From the IMG/VR virus record IMGVR_UViG_3300010354_000840, positions 1 to 20,934 of that record: a stretch of 20,934 nt of DNA; one strand, given 5' to 3'. A program made the translations under genes and the position numbers. The DNA comes from a virus. The stretch's first letter is position 1. Each line of letters opens with the position of its first letter. The notes beneath the pieces were generated by a model. That model ran no database searches. It had not been told where the DNA came from and saw only the letters and a program-made list of their open reading frames with translations. Positions 1-7,419 of the stretch are shown piece by piece.

Positions 1-201
1 AATAATCAATTTAATTCACCGCTTTGGTCTAAGTCTATGCCCGCGCGCTTTCCTAAAGACTACTCTGATAGAAGCAAGGTTGAGCTTACAGGCGCAAATG
101 GTCGCGCTATTGAGCACAGCGTGACACTTGCAAGTATTCTTGAACAATTGGATGGAAACACTAAAGGACTGCCAGAATCGGCAGAAAAACAGGAAGATTG
201 A
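1..201 (+). CDS. Probable terminase small subunit, C-terminal part (5' end outside window)
   Basis: An open frame enters from the left edge and ends at TGA 199-201, leaving 66 residues. It reads through a W-S-K-S-M-P-A-R-F-P-K-D-Y segment followed by DRSKVELTGANGRAIEH. A 'W-K-x-x-x-P-x-x-Y-x-D-R' stretch followed by a 'V-E-L-T-G-x-x-G-x-x-I-E' strand is common near the C-terminus of phage small terminase subunits, which recognise phage DNA and load it on TerL. The position just before an unknown gene and TerL fits. The N-terminal helix-turn-helix domain that would prove the call is not in the window; other phage DNA-binding proteins share this tail, so the assignment is an inference from motif plus location. 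Confidence 0.5.
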   Translation, partial: NNQFNSPLWSKSMPARFPKDYSDRSKVELTGANGRAIEHSVTLASILEQLDGNTKGLPESAEKQED

Positions 202-237
202 CGTTTTACTGTTGATTGAGTATTAACTAATTGTTAA
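198..237 (+). promoter_or_regulatory. Possible promoter with inverted repeat upstream of the 159-aa gene
   Basis: TTGACG (198-203) overlaps the stop of the upstream gene and is followed after 17 nt by TATTAA (221-226), a 5/6 and a 4/6 match to sigma70 boxes. A perfect inverted repeat TTAAC-N5-GTTAA lies at 223-237, over and just after the -10 position, where an operator would sit. The 60-nt gap (202-261) is AT-rich and is one of the few real intergenic spaces here. AT-rich DNA yields such matches by chance, so this is a weak call. Confidence 0.25.
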
Positions 238-261
238 CCATTTAATAAATAGGGGTGGAAA

Positions 262-741
262 ATGGGAAAAAAGGTTGTTTGTGAAGGCGAATGGGTGAAG
301 ATGATTGGCAAAGTGTCAAGCATTGACTGGTTTGAAGATGAGGTTTTTATTTTGGATGATAGCGTCGAGGATCAACAGGTTGCGCTTTCGATTATTCAGA
401 ACACCAAAATCGCCGATAGATTGCGCCGCAGTGACAAATACGAAGGCTTTAAGCGCGTTCGGACGTGCAGCATTGCCAAGTTTGTGACTGTTGCCGAGGA
501 ATCAGAAGAGGCCGAAGAGGAAAAGCTATTGGTTGAGGCCATTAACTTGGATTGTGTGCCCGAAACGCTAGGTAACTACACGGGCAAAATACGTCAACGC
601 AAGATTAAAGAATCTATCGACAGCAGAAAAAAGGCTATTGCCAAAAATAAAGTCGAGGTTGGGATAGGCAAGTTTGTGGATGTTGACGGCCAGCGCGTGT
701 TCATGCCAATTAATCCAGGCGAAATACAGAATCAGCCGTAG
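262..741 (+). CDS. Hypothetical 159-aa protein between TerS-like and TerL genes
   Basis: ATG start with a good upstream AGGGGTGG purine-rich site (about 5 nt spacing). I do not recognise the family. The protein is soluble and charged: an acidic patch near residues 79-90 (EESEEAEEEK), a basic stretch KIRQRKIKESIDSRKKAIAK around 109-128, and a C-terminal strand ending in DGQRVFMPINPGE. No membrane segment or signal peptide is visible. The location between the terminase genes suggests a packaging accessory protein, or a host-directed protein carried in the late operon; neither is demonstrated. The gene ends in TAG (739-741), and TerL starts in the same reading frame nine bases later, so amber readthrough would fuse the two proteins. 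Confidence 0.85.
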   Translation: MGKKVVCEGEWVKMIGKVSSIDWFEDEVFILDDSVEDQQVALSIIQNTKIADRLRRSDKYEGFKRVRTCSIAKFVTVAEESEEAEEEKLLVEAINLDCVPETLGNYTGKIRQRKIKESIDSRKKAIAKNKVEVGIGKFVDVDGQRVFMPINPGEIQNQP

Positions 742-750
742 CAATCGGCA

Positions 751-2298
751 ATGGACAATAACTTAGCTTACAAGCAATTGACGGCCAAGCTATCTGATAG
801 ATATTGGCGGCTTAACAATCTGTATTATATCCGCGATGCAGACGGCAACAAAGTCTTGTTTAAGTTTAATTGGATGCAAGAGGAGCTTTATAGGAACCTT
901 TGGCATTTTAACGTTATCCTGAAGGCAAGGCAGCTAGGGTGTACTACGTTTACTTTGCTTTATTTCTTGGATGCTTGTTTGTTCAACAGCAACCACGCAG
1001 CAGGGATTATCGCCCACACACAATATGACGCGGAAAATCTGTTTAAGAACAAGGTGAAGTTTGCTTACGATAACTTGCCTGAGTGGCTTAAAAAGGAAAG
1101 GCCGACAAAGGCAGCATCGGCAAGCACGCTTACGTTTAGCAATGATAGCTACATCACCGTGGGGTTGTCGTTGCGTTCTGGTACGTTTCAAAAGGTGCTA
1201 GTGTCGGAGTACGGGAAAATATCCGCGCGGGATCCTATGAAGGCCGTGGAGATTAAAACGGGGGCGCTGAATACTGTACCCGTTGACGGGCAAATTATCA
1301 TTGAATCCACGGCAGAGGGCAAGACGGGCGAATTCTATAACATGGTGGAGCGTGCCAGAGAGTTAGAATTGTTGGGGCGGCCTCTTACAAGAAAACAACC
1401 GCGCTTTCACTTTTTCCCTTGGTTTAAAAATGATAACTATCAACTATCGCCAGAAGAAACAGAACGGACGACAATCCCCACGGAATTGCGGGAATATCTA
1501 GACGGCTTAGGCGTAAGTAAAGAGCAGGCGGCGTGGTACGCAGAGACCTTGCGTACTCAGGCGGACAAGATGAAGCAGGAACACCCTAGCACGCCAGATG
1601 AAGCATTTGAGGCGCAATTGCATGGGGCATATTACTTAGGGGAAATGCGCGCCTTGCGTAAGAATAAACAGATAGGCGGCTTTAAGTATGACCCAAGCCA
1701 TAGCGTCTATACGGCGTGGGACTTGGGGTTAAATGACCAGATGGTTATTTGGTTTTTTCAGATGATAAACGGCGTGCCAAGGTTTATTGACTATCACGAA
1801 AGCATAGACGAAGGCTGGAATTATTACGCGCAGTTATTGCAGGGCAAAGGCTACACGTATCAGCGGCATTTTTTCCCGCATGATGGCAACAAACGGGTTA
1901 GGGGTGGCGAGGTTATAACGGATAGGGAACAGGCATTGAATGTTGGCATTAGGCCGATTGATGTTATCCCGAGAACCACCAGCGTGATGATTGACATTAG
2001 GAATTACTGCAAGCCCGCCTTGTTGCAAAGCATGTTTGACGAAGAGAATTGTAGCCTTGGAATTGATAGGCTGGACAGTTATCGCAAGAAATGGAACAGG
2101 GCAACGGCACAATATGAGGACTCGCCCCATCATGATGAAGCTAGCCATGGCGCAGACGCATTTAGAACGTTCGCAGTGGCATTTAAGACGGGCAAGCTAG
2201 GGGACAGGTACGCCGAAGTCAAAAGTGTTCCATCGGGCACGACAACGATTCAGAGGGTAAACAGTGTATCGCGGGGGTTGCGTGCTAGAAATTTATAA
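751..2298 (+). CDS. terL: Terminase large subunit (ATPase and nuclease)
   Basis: 515 aa, normal length for TerL. It powers DNA translocation into the prohead through the portal and cuts the concatemer. Visible ATPase motifs: Walker A-type KARQLGCTT (residues 58-66; the residue after Gly is more often aromatic, here Cys), Walker B-like VLVSEYGKI (149-157, Glu153 as likely catalytic carboxylate), and coupling motif IESTAEGKTGEFY (184-196). Nuclease motifs: D324 in AWDLG, D378 in FFPHDG and D469 in HGADAFR, consistent with the RNase H-like metal-binding triad. The start is the first ATG after the upstream TAG; no convincing Shine-Dalgarno precedes it, so translation is probably coupled to the upstream gene. 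The 3' end overlaps the GNAT gene. Confidence 0.96.
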   Translation: MDNNLAYKQLTAKLSDRYWRLNNLYYIRDADGNKVLFKFNWMQEELYRNLWHFNVILKARQLGCTTFTLLYFLDACLFNSNHAAGIIAHTQYDAENLFKNKVKFAYDNLPEWLKKERPTKAASASTLTFSNDSYITVGLSLRSGTFQKVLVSEYGKISARDPMKAVEIKTGALNTVPVDGQIIIESTAEGKTGEFYNMVERARELELLGRPLTRKQPRFHFFPWFKNDNYQLSPEETERTTIPTELREYLDGLGVSKEQAAWYAETLRTQADKMKQEHPSTPDEAFEAQLHGAYYLGEMRALRKNKQIGGFKYDPSHSVYTAWDLGLNDQMVIWFFQMINGVPRFIDYHESIDEGWNYYAQLLQGKGYTYQRHFFPHDGNKRVRGGEVITDREQALNVGIRPIDVIPRTTSVMIDIRNYCKPALLQSMFDEENCSLGIDRLDSYRKKWNRATAQYEDSPHHDEASHGADAFRTFAVAFKTGKLGDRYAEVKSVPSGTTTIQRVNSVSRGLRARNL

Positions 2299-2752
2299 AC
2301 CGACAGAGCAAGACGTTGCTGATGTATTTGTTTTGCTGCAAAAATACGCCACAGAGAGTTTGCAGGGGAATATGTGCAAGCCTGATGATGAGCAGATAGT
2401 AAAATCTCTAACGGAAATCTTTAATTCGACAAACTTCATGCGGTTGATTGCGCGGCGTGATGGTAAAGTTGTGGCAATTGCCTTTGGTTTTATTGGCCAT
2501 ACATGGTGGAAAAGGCCGTGTGGCAGCATTGATATGTTTTATGTTGACCCTGAAGAGCGTGGCAGCGGACTGTCAAGACTATTGGTGGAGCGGTGTATAG
2601 AGCAGTTCAAAGAGTTTAAAGTTGGTTTTATTTGGGCGGGTTCAGAATCTGGAATGGGCAGGAAAAATGAAACACTTTTCAATAATTTATTTTTGCGCTA
2701 TGGTTTTACTGAAGTTGGTGGCGGCGCACTTGTATCTTTTGTAGGACAATGA
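2264..2752 (+). CDS. GNAT-family N-acetyltransferase
   Basis: 162 aa, the usual size of a single-domain GNAT enzyme, which transfers an acetyl group from acetyl-CoA to an amine. The acetyl-CoA pyrophosphate loop is clear: FYVDPEERGSGLSRLL (92-107) contains the R-G-S-G form of the Q/R-x-x-G-x-G/A signature. The C-terminal FLRYGFTEVGG (143-153) matches the typical 'Y/x-GF' end of the fold. The substrate is unknown. The start is a GTG at 2264 preceded by AGAGGG at 6 nt, giving a 35-nt overlap with terL; a second GTG at 2282 with GGGGG upstream is an alternative that would remove six residues. GNAT genes inside virion operons occur in various podoviruses, but their role is not established. Confidence 0.88.
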   Translation: MYRGGCVLEIYKPTEQDVADVFVLLQKYATESLQGNMCKPDDEQIVKSLTEIFNSTNFMRLIARRDGKVVAIAFGFIGHTWWKRPCGSIDMFYVDPEERGSGLSRLLVERCIEQFKEFKVGFIWAGSESGMGRKNETLFNNLFLRYGFTEVGGGALVSFVGQ

Positions 2753-2753
2753 A

Positions 2754-2978
2754 ATGGGAATTTTTGGCGGAGCACCTAAAACACCTAGCCCTGAAGAATT
2801 AAAAGCGCAAGCTGATGCAGCAGCGCGTAAAGCCCGTGATGAAATGGCTACAGATAAAGCGGGAACAGAGGCAGCTATGGCAAAGCAAATGCAGGAACGA
2901 GAAACTACAGCCAGGCAATTTGCTTCAACCGTTATTGAAGATGAAGATTCTAAAAAGAAATTCTTAAAGGGTATTTAA
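2754..2978 (+). CDS. Small charged helical protein, unknown function
   Basis: 74 aa, starting one base after the GNAT stop, with AGGA 7 nt upstream of the ATG. The N-terminus MGIFGGAPKTPSPEEL is followed by an Ala/Lys/Glu-rich stretch (about 16-60) predicted by eye to be a long amphipathic helix or coiled coil, ending in a charged tail DEDSKKKFLKGI. Small proteins with a 'MG-x-F-G-x-P-x-x-P' beginning just before the connector gene are common in podoviruses, and are plausibly minor virion or assembly proteins. No catalytic motif is visible. It abuts the portal gene: its TAA is immediately followed by the portal GTG. Confidence 0.75.
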   Translation: MGIFGGAPKTPSPEELKAQADAAARKARDEMATDKAGTEAAMAKQMQERETTARQFASTVIEDEDSKKKFLKGI

Positions 2979-4679
2979 GTGAACAACTATCAAATGGACA
3001 AACAAGAGTTTGATAGGATTAAGGCCGCGCGGTCAAACTGGAATCTGTTGTATCAGATTTGCGGTGAGTATGTTCACATGATGAAGCAAAACTTCACTGG
3101 GGTTAAATCCGATGGTGAGTTTTTGGTAAACAAAGTTTTTGATAGTACCGCGCCTTTTGCGGCGTCTAGTGCGGCATCTATTTTGGTTGGCATGGTGTGG
3201 CCAGGCAGTGCATCACAAACCTTTGAATTGGTTCCCCCCGACGATTTAGAAGTCACCACGGAGCTGGCGAAGTTTTATGAAAAGTTCAACAAGCGTTCCC
3301 ATGCAGCGTTTGATGACCCAAGCGCGGGGCTGTCATTGGCGTTGGATGAATACATGCTTGACCAGATGGTGTTTGGAACAAGTGGCATTGGTGTTGAGGC
3401 TGGCAAAAAAAGCAAGTTGCAATTTACGCCTTATGGCGTGCAAGAAATGTATGTTGTATCGGGTGCAGGCGGGCGTGTTGGCAAGTTGTATTTGTTTTTT
3501 GAGTGGACAGTAGAGCGTGTTGTTCAAGAATACGGCTATGACAATGTATCCGATGGGATTAGAAACCTTTACGATGCTAAGAAATTTGCCGACAAGGTGC
3601 AGATTTTGCACATTATTCGTGAGCGAAAAGAATTCACAGCAGAAAAAGGCAAGTATGCAATGCCATGGGAGGGCGTGCATTTAGAATACAAGACAAATTT
3701 CTTGTTAAAAGAAGATGGTTATCACGAGTTTCCCATTAACGTGGCGCGATTTAGGCGGTTGAATTACGAAGATTATGGGCGTTCCCCTGCAATGGCGGCG
3801 TTGCCTGATATTATTGAAGCCAATGCTATGCGTGAGGCCATTATTATTGCCACAGAGAAGCAATTAGACCCCGCGCAAGGTGTGTTTCACGATGGGATTG
3901 TTGGTGGCGGGACTATAGATAAATCTGCTGGCGCCATAAATGTATTTAATGCTGCTGCATCAATGGGGAGTTCTAATCCTATTTTTGATGTTGCACCTGT
4001 TGGTGATATGAAGCCCGCATTAACGCGGTTGGAAAAGTTAGAGCAGAACATTGCACAGCATTTTTACATTGACCGCCTGTTAGACTTAAACAACGAAACG
4101 CAAATGACGTTTGGTGAGGCGCAAATACGCGAACAACGGGTAAATTCCAGCATGTTAGGCATGTTAAGCAGACAAAACGCGGAAGTTGTGACTCCGACTA
4201 TTGAGCGTGGCGTAGCCATGTTATGGCGCATGGGTGAGTTTGGGGTAGTGCGCGGAAGTGAAGAAGAAATTGAAGCGCAAGTAACTGGAAGAGAAGTTGA
4301 ATATGTTCCCGATGTAATTGCAGAGCGCTTGGAAAAAGGCTTAGATATTTACAAAGTAATTTTTAAGTCCAAGGCTGGGAATGCGGCAAGGGCGCAAGAA
4401 TATATTTCTATTGTCGACACAACAAACTTTACTTTGCAGGCAATGCAAGTTGACCCGAGCCTTAAGCACAAATTGGATTTACACAAAAGCATTGATTTAA
4501 TGGGTGAGATACGCGGCTTGCCTGTTGGAATATTGCGTAAAAAAGATGAAGTAGAGGCAAGGATGAAAAAAGAACAGGAAGAAATGCAAATGATGCAGAT
4601 GTTGCAAGCTGGCGAACAAGTCGCTAGTATTGCTGAAAAAAGTGCAAACGCTGAACAAACAATGAACAGGAGGCAGTAA
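2979..4679 (+). CDS. Head-tail connector (portal) protein
   Basis: 566 aa, matching the T7-type head-to-tail joining protein family (about 500-560 aa), which forms the dodecameric ring at the packaging vertex and docks the tail. Recognisable elements: N-terminal R-x-x-W-N-L-L-Y-Q helix (about 18-26), FDSTAPFAASSAASILVGMV (54-73) corresponding to the family's 'D-S-T-x-x-x-A-x-x-x-L-x-S' helix, and the NYEDYGRSPAMAALPDI stretch (about 258-275), a strong family signature. The C-terminus is a charged, Met/Gln-rich coiled coil (about 520-560). The start is GTG at 2979, directly after the upstream TAA with AAAGGG nearby; an ATG at 2994 would remove five residues. The stop overlaps the next ATG (TAATG). 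Confidence 0.93.
   Translation: MNNYQMDKQEFDRIKAARSNWNLLYQICGEYVHMMKQNFTGVKSDGEFLVNKVFDSTAPFAASSAASILVGMVWPGSASQTFELVPPDDLEVTTELAKFYEKFNKRSHAAFDDPSAGLSLALDEYMLDQMVFGTSGIGVEAGKKSKLQFTPYGVQEMYVVSGAGGRVGKLYLFFEWTVERVVQEYGYDNVSDGIRNLYDAKKFADKVQILHIIRERKEFTAEKGKYAMPWEGVHLEYKTNFLLKEDGYHEFPINVARFRRLNYEDYGRSPAMAALPDIIEANAMREAIIIATEKQLDPAQGVFHDGIVGGGTIDKSAGAINVFNAAASMGSSNPIFDVAPVGDMKPALTRLEKLEQNIAQHFYIDRLLDLNNETQMTFGEAQIREQRVNSSMLGMLSRQNAEVVTPTIERGVAMLWRMGEFGVVRGSEEEIEAQVTGREVEYVPDVIAERLEKGLDIYKVIFKSKAGNAARAQEYISIVDTTNFTLQAMQVDPSLKHKLDLHKSIDLMGEIRGLPVGILRKKDEVEARMKKEQEEMQMMQMLQAGEQVASIAEKSANAEQTMNRRQ
4668..4673 (+). promoter_or_regulatory. Perfect Shine-Dalgarno for the 484-aa structural gene
   Basis: AGGAGG lies inside the last codons of the portal gene, 5 nt before the ATG at 4679. 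It fixes the start of the downstream gene despite the 1-nt overlap with the portal stop, and suggests high translation of that product compared with most genes here. Confidence 0.8.
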
Positions 4680-6133
4680 TGTCAAGAAGCTTAAGTGTAA
4701 CTGATAATTTTCGAGTTTCTTTTTCAGAAGTTATTGCTTCTAGTATAGATACACAGAATTTTAATATTATTGCTACTGGAACTGGCCAGACTGTTTCTCA
4801 AAGTTCTGGCAACCTTGTTTTGGCATCTGGCACGACCGCAAACAGTGAAACAATTCTTAGGTCGCGCAAGGCTTGGAACCAAGATTTGACGGCAAGATTC
4901 CCTATAATTTTATCTCAAAGAATTGCCAACAACAGTTTTGTTTTTGAATTGGTGGACGTAATTGGCGATGACCTTGATTTTACTATAAATTCAGCGACAA
5001 GTGTGACTGTTATACTGCCCGAAAACCATAAATTTACATCTCGCAATGTTGGGCAATCAATTTCTATTGGGGCAATCCGCCCTCAACCATCTGCTATTCC
5101 TGGCCGTTATGCTATTGCATCCGTTGTTGGCAGGGCTATGACTTTAACTGTTGCTAGCTGGCCTGCATCTGGCACGGGTAAATGTAGTTTGTATGGACAC
5201 AATTTTATTCGCAATGTTTTTGATGGGACAACGGCAACATCATTTACATTTGATTGTGCGCGAAATGGTTGGGCGACTGGTTTAACTACTGTCGCAAACG
5301 CAACAGCCACAACTGGAACTGGTATTATTGTTACAAACAATTTGATTGATTCTGTTTTTTCAGTAAGTTACCAAGCCCCAGATTCATCTGCTGCATTGCA
5401 ATTAATTTCTGCGGGTTCTCGCGCTCAAAACGTTCCAGATGAAGATGCAACATTGTTTTTGCAAATTCGTGTAACAAATGGTTCTGTTGCTCCGGCAAGC
5501 ACAACAACTGCCACAATTGCATTTGTTGGCATAGAAGGATTTAACAGCCAAAACATTTCAATTTCTGCTGTTCGACCTCAATCGTTAAATTCGGCATTGC
5601 CAGTAACTTTTGGCAATACTGGACAGCCAATTGTTGGAACTGCGGCAATTGATGCTGTTGCAAGTGGAAACCCTGTTCAAATTGGCACTGTTGTTAGAAA
5701 CGCATTGCCAACAACATACGCCACTGGTGATGCGGCTGCGCCAGTTGCAACATTGGCTGGTGTGCTGGTTAATGCCCCATACACAATTCCTGAAGCGTCA
5801 TGGCAATATGCTGCTGCTGCTGGCGGCATATTAAACACAACAACGGCAGTGACTATCAAAGCAGCTGCTGCGGCTGGTGTTAGAAATTACATCACTGGGA
5901 TTGATGTAATGCACCAGGCATTAACAACTGCAACTGAATTGGCTATTCGTGATGGAGCTGGCGGAACTGTAATTTGGCGTTCATTCTTACCTGCTGGTGC
6001 GGTTGGTAAATTTAGTGTTGAGTTTCCTGTTCCTTTGCGCGGTACTGCTGCCACATTGTTAGAAGTTGTGACATTAACTGCAAGTGGAGCTGGCGCTGTT
6101 TATGTTAATGCCCAAGGATATTCTGCGGTATAA
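4679..6133 (+). CDS. Putative structural protein (head fibre or decoration), 484 aa
   Basis: I do not recognise a named family with certainty. The composition (Ser, Thr, Ala, Val, Gly and Asn rich, very few Cys or charged clusters) is that of a beta-rich virion surface protein. Apparent regions: an N-terminal part (1-110) with VTDNFRVSFSEVIAS and LSQRIANNSFVFELVDVIGD strands; a middle part (about 111-310) with KFTSRNVGQSISIG and IPGRYAIASVVG; and a C-terminal domain (about 330-484) with an Ala-rich stretch, ITGIDVMHQA, LAIRDGAGGTVIWRSFLPA and a terminal VYVNAQGYSAV strand. A compact domain with such repeated strands is seen in phage decoration and fibre-like proteins. Location directly after the portal and the perfect Shine-Dalgarno argue for an abundant virion component. 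Alternatives are a head fibre, a capsid decoration protein, or a neck-associated fibre. Confidence 0.8.
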   Translation: MSRSLSVTDNFRVSFSEVIASSIDTQNFNIIATGTGQTVSQSSGNLVLASGTTANSETILRSRKAWNQDLTARFPIILSQRIANNSFVFELVDVIGDDLDFTINSATSVTVILPENHKFTSRNVGQSISIGAIRPQPSAIPGRYAIASVVGRAMTLTVASWPASGTGKCSLYGHNFIRNVFDGTTATSFTFDCARNGWATGLTTVANATATTGTGIIVTNNLIDSVFSVSYQAPDSSAALQLISAGSRAQNVPDEDATLFLQIRVTNGSVAPASTTTATIAFVGIEGFNSQNISISAVRPQSLNSALPVTFGNTGQPIVGTAAIDAVASGNPVQIGTVVRNALPTTYATGDAAAPVATLAGVLVNAPYTIPEASWQYAAAAGGILNTTTAVTIKAAAAAGVRNYITGIDVMHQALTTATELAIRDGAGGTVIWRSFLPAGAVGKFSVEFPVPLRGTAATLLEVVTLTASGAGAVYVNAQGYSAV

Positions 6134-6155
6134 TTTAATCTGATGGTGGCTATTT

Positions 6156-6503
6156 ATGATTACTTTTTCTAATGAAGATTTTATTCGGGCTTTAAATGTT
6201 GTTGCGGCAACAGAAGAAGGGCGGATTGTATTTGCAATGATTAAAGAACATTGCAATTGGGATAAGGTTTATTTATCAAGCGAAAACCCTACAGTGTCGC
6301 ATTACTATGCTACTATGAGGGGTGTTTACGGTGCAATTCGTGAGCATATCAACAAAGAGCATTTGAAAAACATAGAGTTTAATTATCAACGTAAGGTGGA
6401 GCAAACAAATGACGGAACAAACAGTATCAACAGCAACAGAGCAAAGCCCCTCAGTGACAATGAGCGGATTTACCGAGGGGTCAGTAAGCCAAGAAAGTTC
6501 TAG
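6156..6503 (+). CDS. Bbp19-like small phage protein
   Basis: 115 aa, ATG with GGTGG about 6 nt upstream. Residues about 5-65 follow the pattern of the Bbp19-like phage domain named after Bordetella phage BPP-1: a helix with 'ATEEGRIVFAMI', a small loop, then a 'NPTVSHYYATMRGVYGAIREHI' type segment in which a Thr and a conserved G-R/G-V-x-x-x-I helix recur. In BPP-1-like phages this gene sits between portal and scaffold, exactly as here. Function is unknown, presumably assembly. The last 31 codons overlap the scaffold gene in another frame; that C-terminal part is polar and looks unstructured, so it may be constrained mostly by the other frame. Stop is TAG. Confidence 0.72.
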   Translation: MITFSNEDFIRALNVVAATEEGRIVFAMIKEHCNWDKVYLSSENPTVSHYYATMRGVYGAIREHINKEHLKNIEFNYQRKVEQTNDGTNSINSNRAKPLSDNERIYRGVSKPRKF

Positions 6504-7260
6504 TGCGGATTTTGCCGTACCAGAAGCATATGCTGGCAAGGGGTGGACTGCTGGCATTAAATCGGTTGATGACTTATGGAAAATGACCGACAACGCGCAA
6601 AGTCTTATTGGCAAGCGCACTGTCCCATCTCAAGACGCATCAGATGAGGAGTGGAGCAATTTCTTTCGGCAAATTGGTGCGCCTGAAACGCCCAATTATG
6701 AATTGCCGCCTGTAGATGGTGTGCCAGAAAATTTTGATGTTGAACCGTATGCTAAAAAGGCTAACGAACTTTTTCATAAAGCGGGGCTAACGACCAAGCA
6801 AGCAAATGCACTATGGCAAGCATATGTTAAATCTGAATTAGATTCGTCGGCAGAGATGATGGCGCAATCTGATGTGCAGTTTCAAGAGTTAACAACCAAA
6901 CACTTTGGCGATAAATTTAGTCAAATACAGGGCATTGCCCAAGATGCTATCAAGGCTTTCGTGCCTATGGAATTGCGCGAATCTTTAAAGACTGCAAGCC
7001 CAGAAGTTTTAACGGCTATGATTGCTTTGGCATCAAATGCAAAAGGTGAAATTGACCGAGTAAAACAAGAATACGGTGCAGAAGGAAAGTTACCAAGTGG
7101 CGGTGTTGTTGAATCTCGTAATGCAGAAAGCATAGCAAAAGAAATATCCCAACTTAAGTTTAGTAGTGCTGGGAGGGATTACAGCAATCCTGAATACAAA
7201 GCAACGTGGGAAAAAATTAACGGACTTCAGCAGCAACTATCACGTCTTTCCAAAACGTAA
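6409..7260 (+). CDS. Scaffolding protein
   Basis: 283 aa. The N-terminus is polar and disordered, followed by ADFAVPEAYAGKGW and IKSVDDLWKMTDNAQSLIGK (residues about 34-69), then SQDASDEEWSNFFRQIGAPE (74-93). This order (short 'P-x-x-Y' motif, 'K-S-x-D-D-L-W-K' helix, 'L-I-G-K-R', 'D-A-S-D-E-E-W') is typical of podovirus scaffolding proteins. The C-terminal half is charged helices, with a final helix KINGLQQQLSRLSK suited to binding coat protein. It should form the internal core on which the coat protein assembles and then leave. The start at 6409 has AAGGTGGAG 7-8 nt upstream, which supports the 95-nt overlap with the preceding gene rather than a later start. Confidence 0.88.
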   Translation: MTEQTVSTATEQSPSVTMSGFTEGSVSQESSSADFAVPEAYAGKGWTAGIKSVDDLWKMTDNAQSLIGKRTVPSQDASDEEWSNFFRQIGAPETPNYELPPVDGVPENFDVEPYAKKANELFHKAGLTTKQANALWQAYVKSELDSSAEMMAQSDVQFQELTTKHFGDKFSQIQGIAQDAIKAFVPMELRESLKTASPEVLTAMIALASNAKGEIDRVKQEYGAEGKLPSGGVVESRNAESIAKEISQLKFSSAGRDYSNPEYKATWEKINGLQQQLSRLSKT

Positions 7261-7270
7261 TTTTATTGCG

Positions 7271-7299
7271 TTGACATGATATATTGATTGTTATATATT
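7271..7299 (+). promoter_or_regulatory. Sigma70-type promoter for the major capsid gene
   Basis: TTGACA (7271-7276), a perfect -35 box, is followed after exactly 17 nt by TATATT (7294-7299), a 5/6 match to the -10 box. It lies in the largest intergenic gap of the window (7261-7425), immediately upstream of the capsid gene and a structured leader. Transcription would start near 7306. This would let host RNA polymerase boost capsid transcription above readthrough from upstream genes. Confidence 0.7.
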
Positions 7300-7305
7300 G
7301 CTTTT

Positions 7306-7374
7306 GAAGGGTAGCGGAATCCGTCCTTCTGACAAGCCTAATGGCCAGAGTCGTCCGCCTTATGGTGGGTAGCG
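7306..7374 (+). promoter_or_regulatory. Structured 5' leader of the capsid mRNA (three hairpins, 8-nt repeat)
   Basis: The leader starts at the predicted transcription start. Hairpin 1: GAAGGG (7306-7311) pairs with TCCTTC (7324-7329), continued after a 3-nt bulge by CGG (7315-7317) with CCG (7321-7323) around an AAT loop. Hairpin 2: GCC (7336-7338) with GGC (7343-7345), loop TAAT. Hairpin 3: CCGCC (7355-7359) with GGTGG (7364-7368, one G-U pair), loop TTAT. GGGTAGCG occurs at 7309-7316 and again at 7367-7374. This block is GC-richer than its AT-rich flanks (7261-7305 and 7381-7415). Possible roles are mRNA stabilisation or translational control of the capsid gene; none is shown. Confidence 0.5.
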
Positions 7375-7411
7375 AATCGAATACAAAACTTGTTTTCGTT
7401 TCAAAATCCAC

Positions 7412-7419
7412 AAAAGGAG
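7412..7419 (+). promoter_or_regulatory. Ribosome binding site that sets the capsid gene start
   Basis: AAAAGGAG ends 6 nt before the GTG at 7426. An ATG at 7424 overlaps this GTG (ATGTG) but is in another frame and terminates after five codons at 7441. The site therefore selects GTG 7426 as the capsid start rather than the in-frame TTG at 7390, which has no Shine-Dalgarno. Confidence 0.75.

Noticed and set aside
7306-7380. tRNA or tRNA-like gene in the capsid leader
   Set aside because: Hairpins are present but there is no 7-bp acceptor stem, no TTCGA-type T-loop at proper spacing and no cloverleaf.
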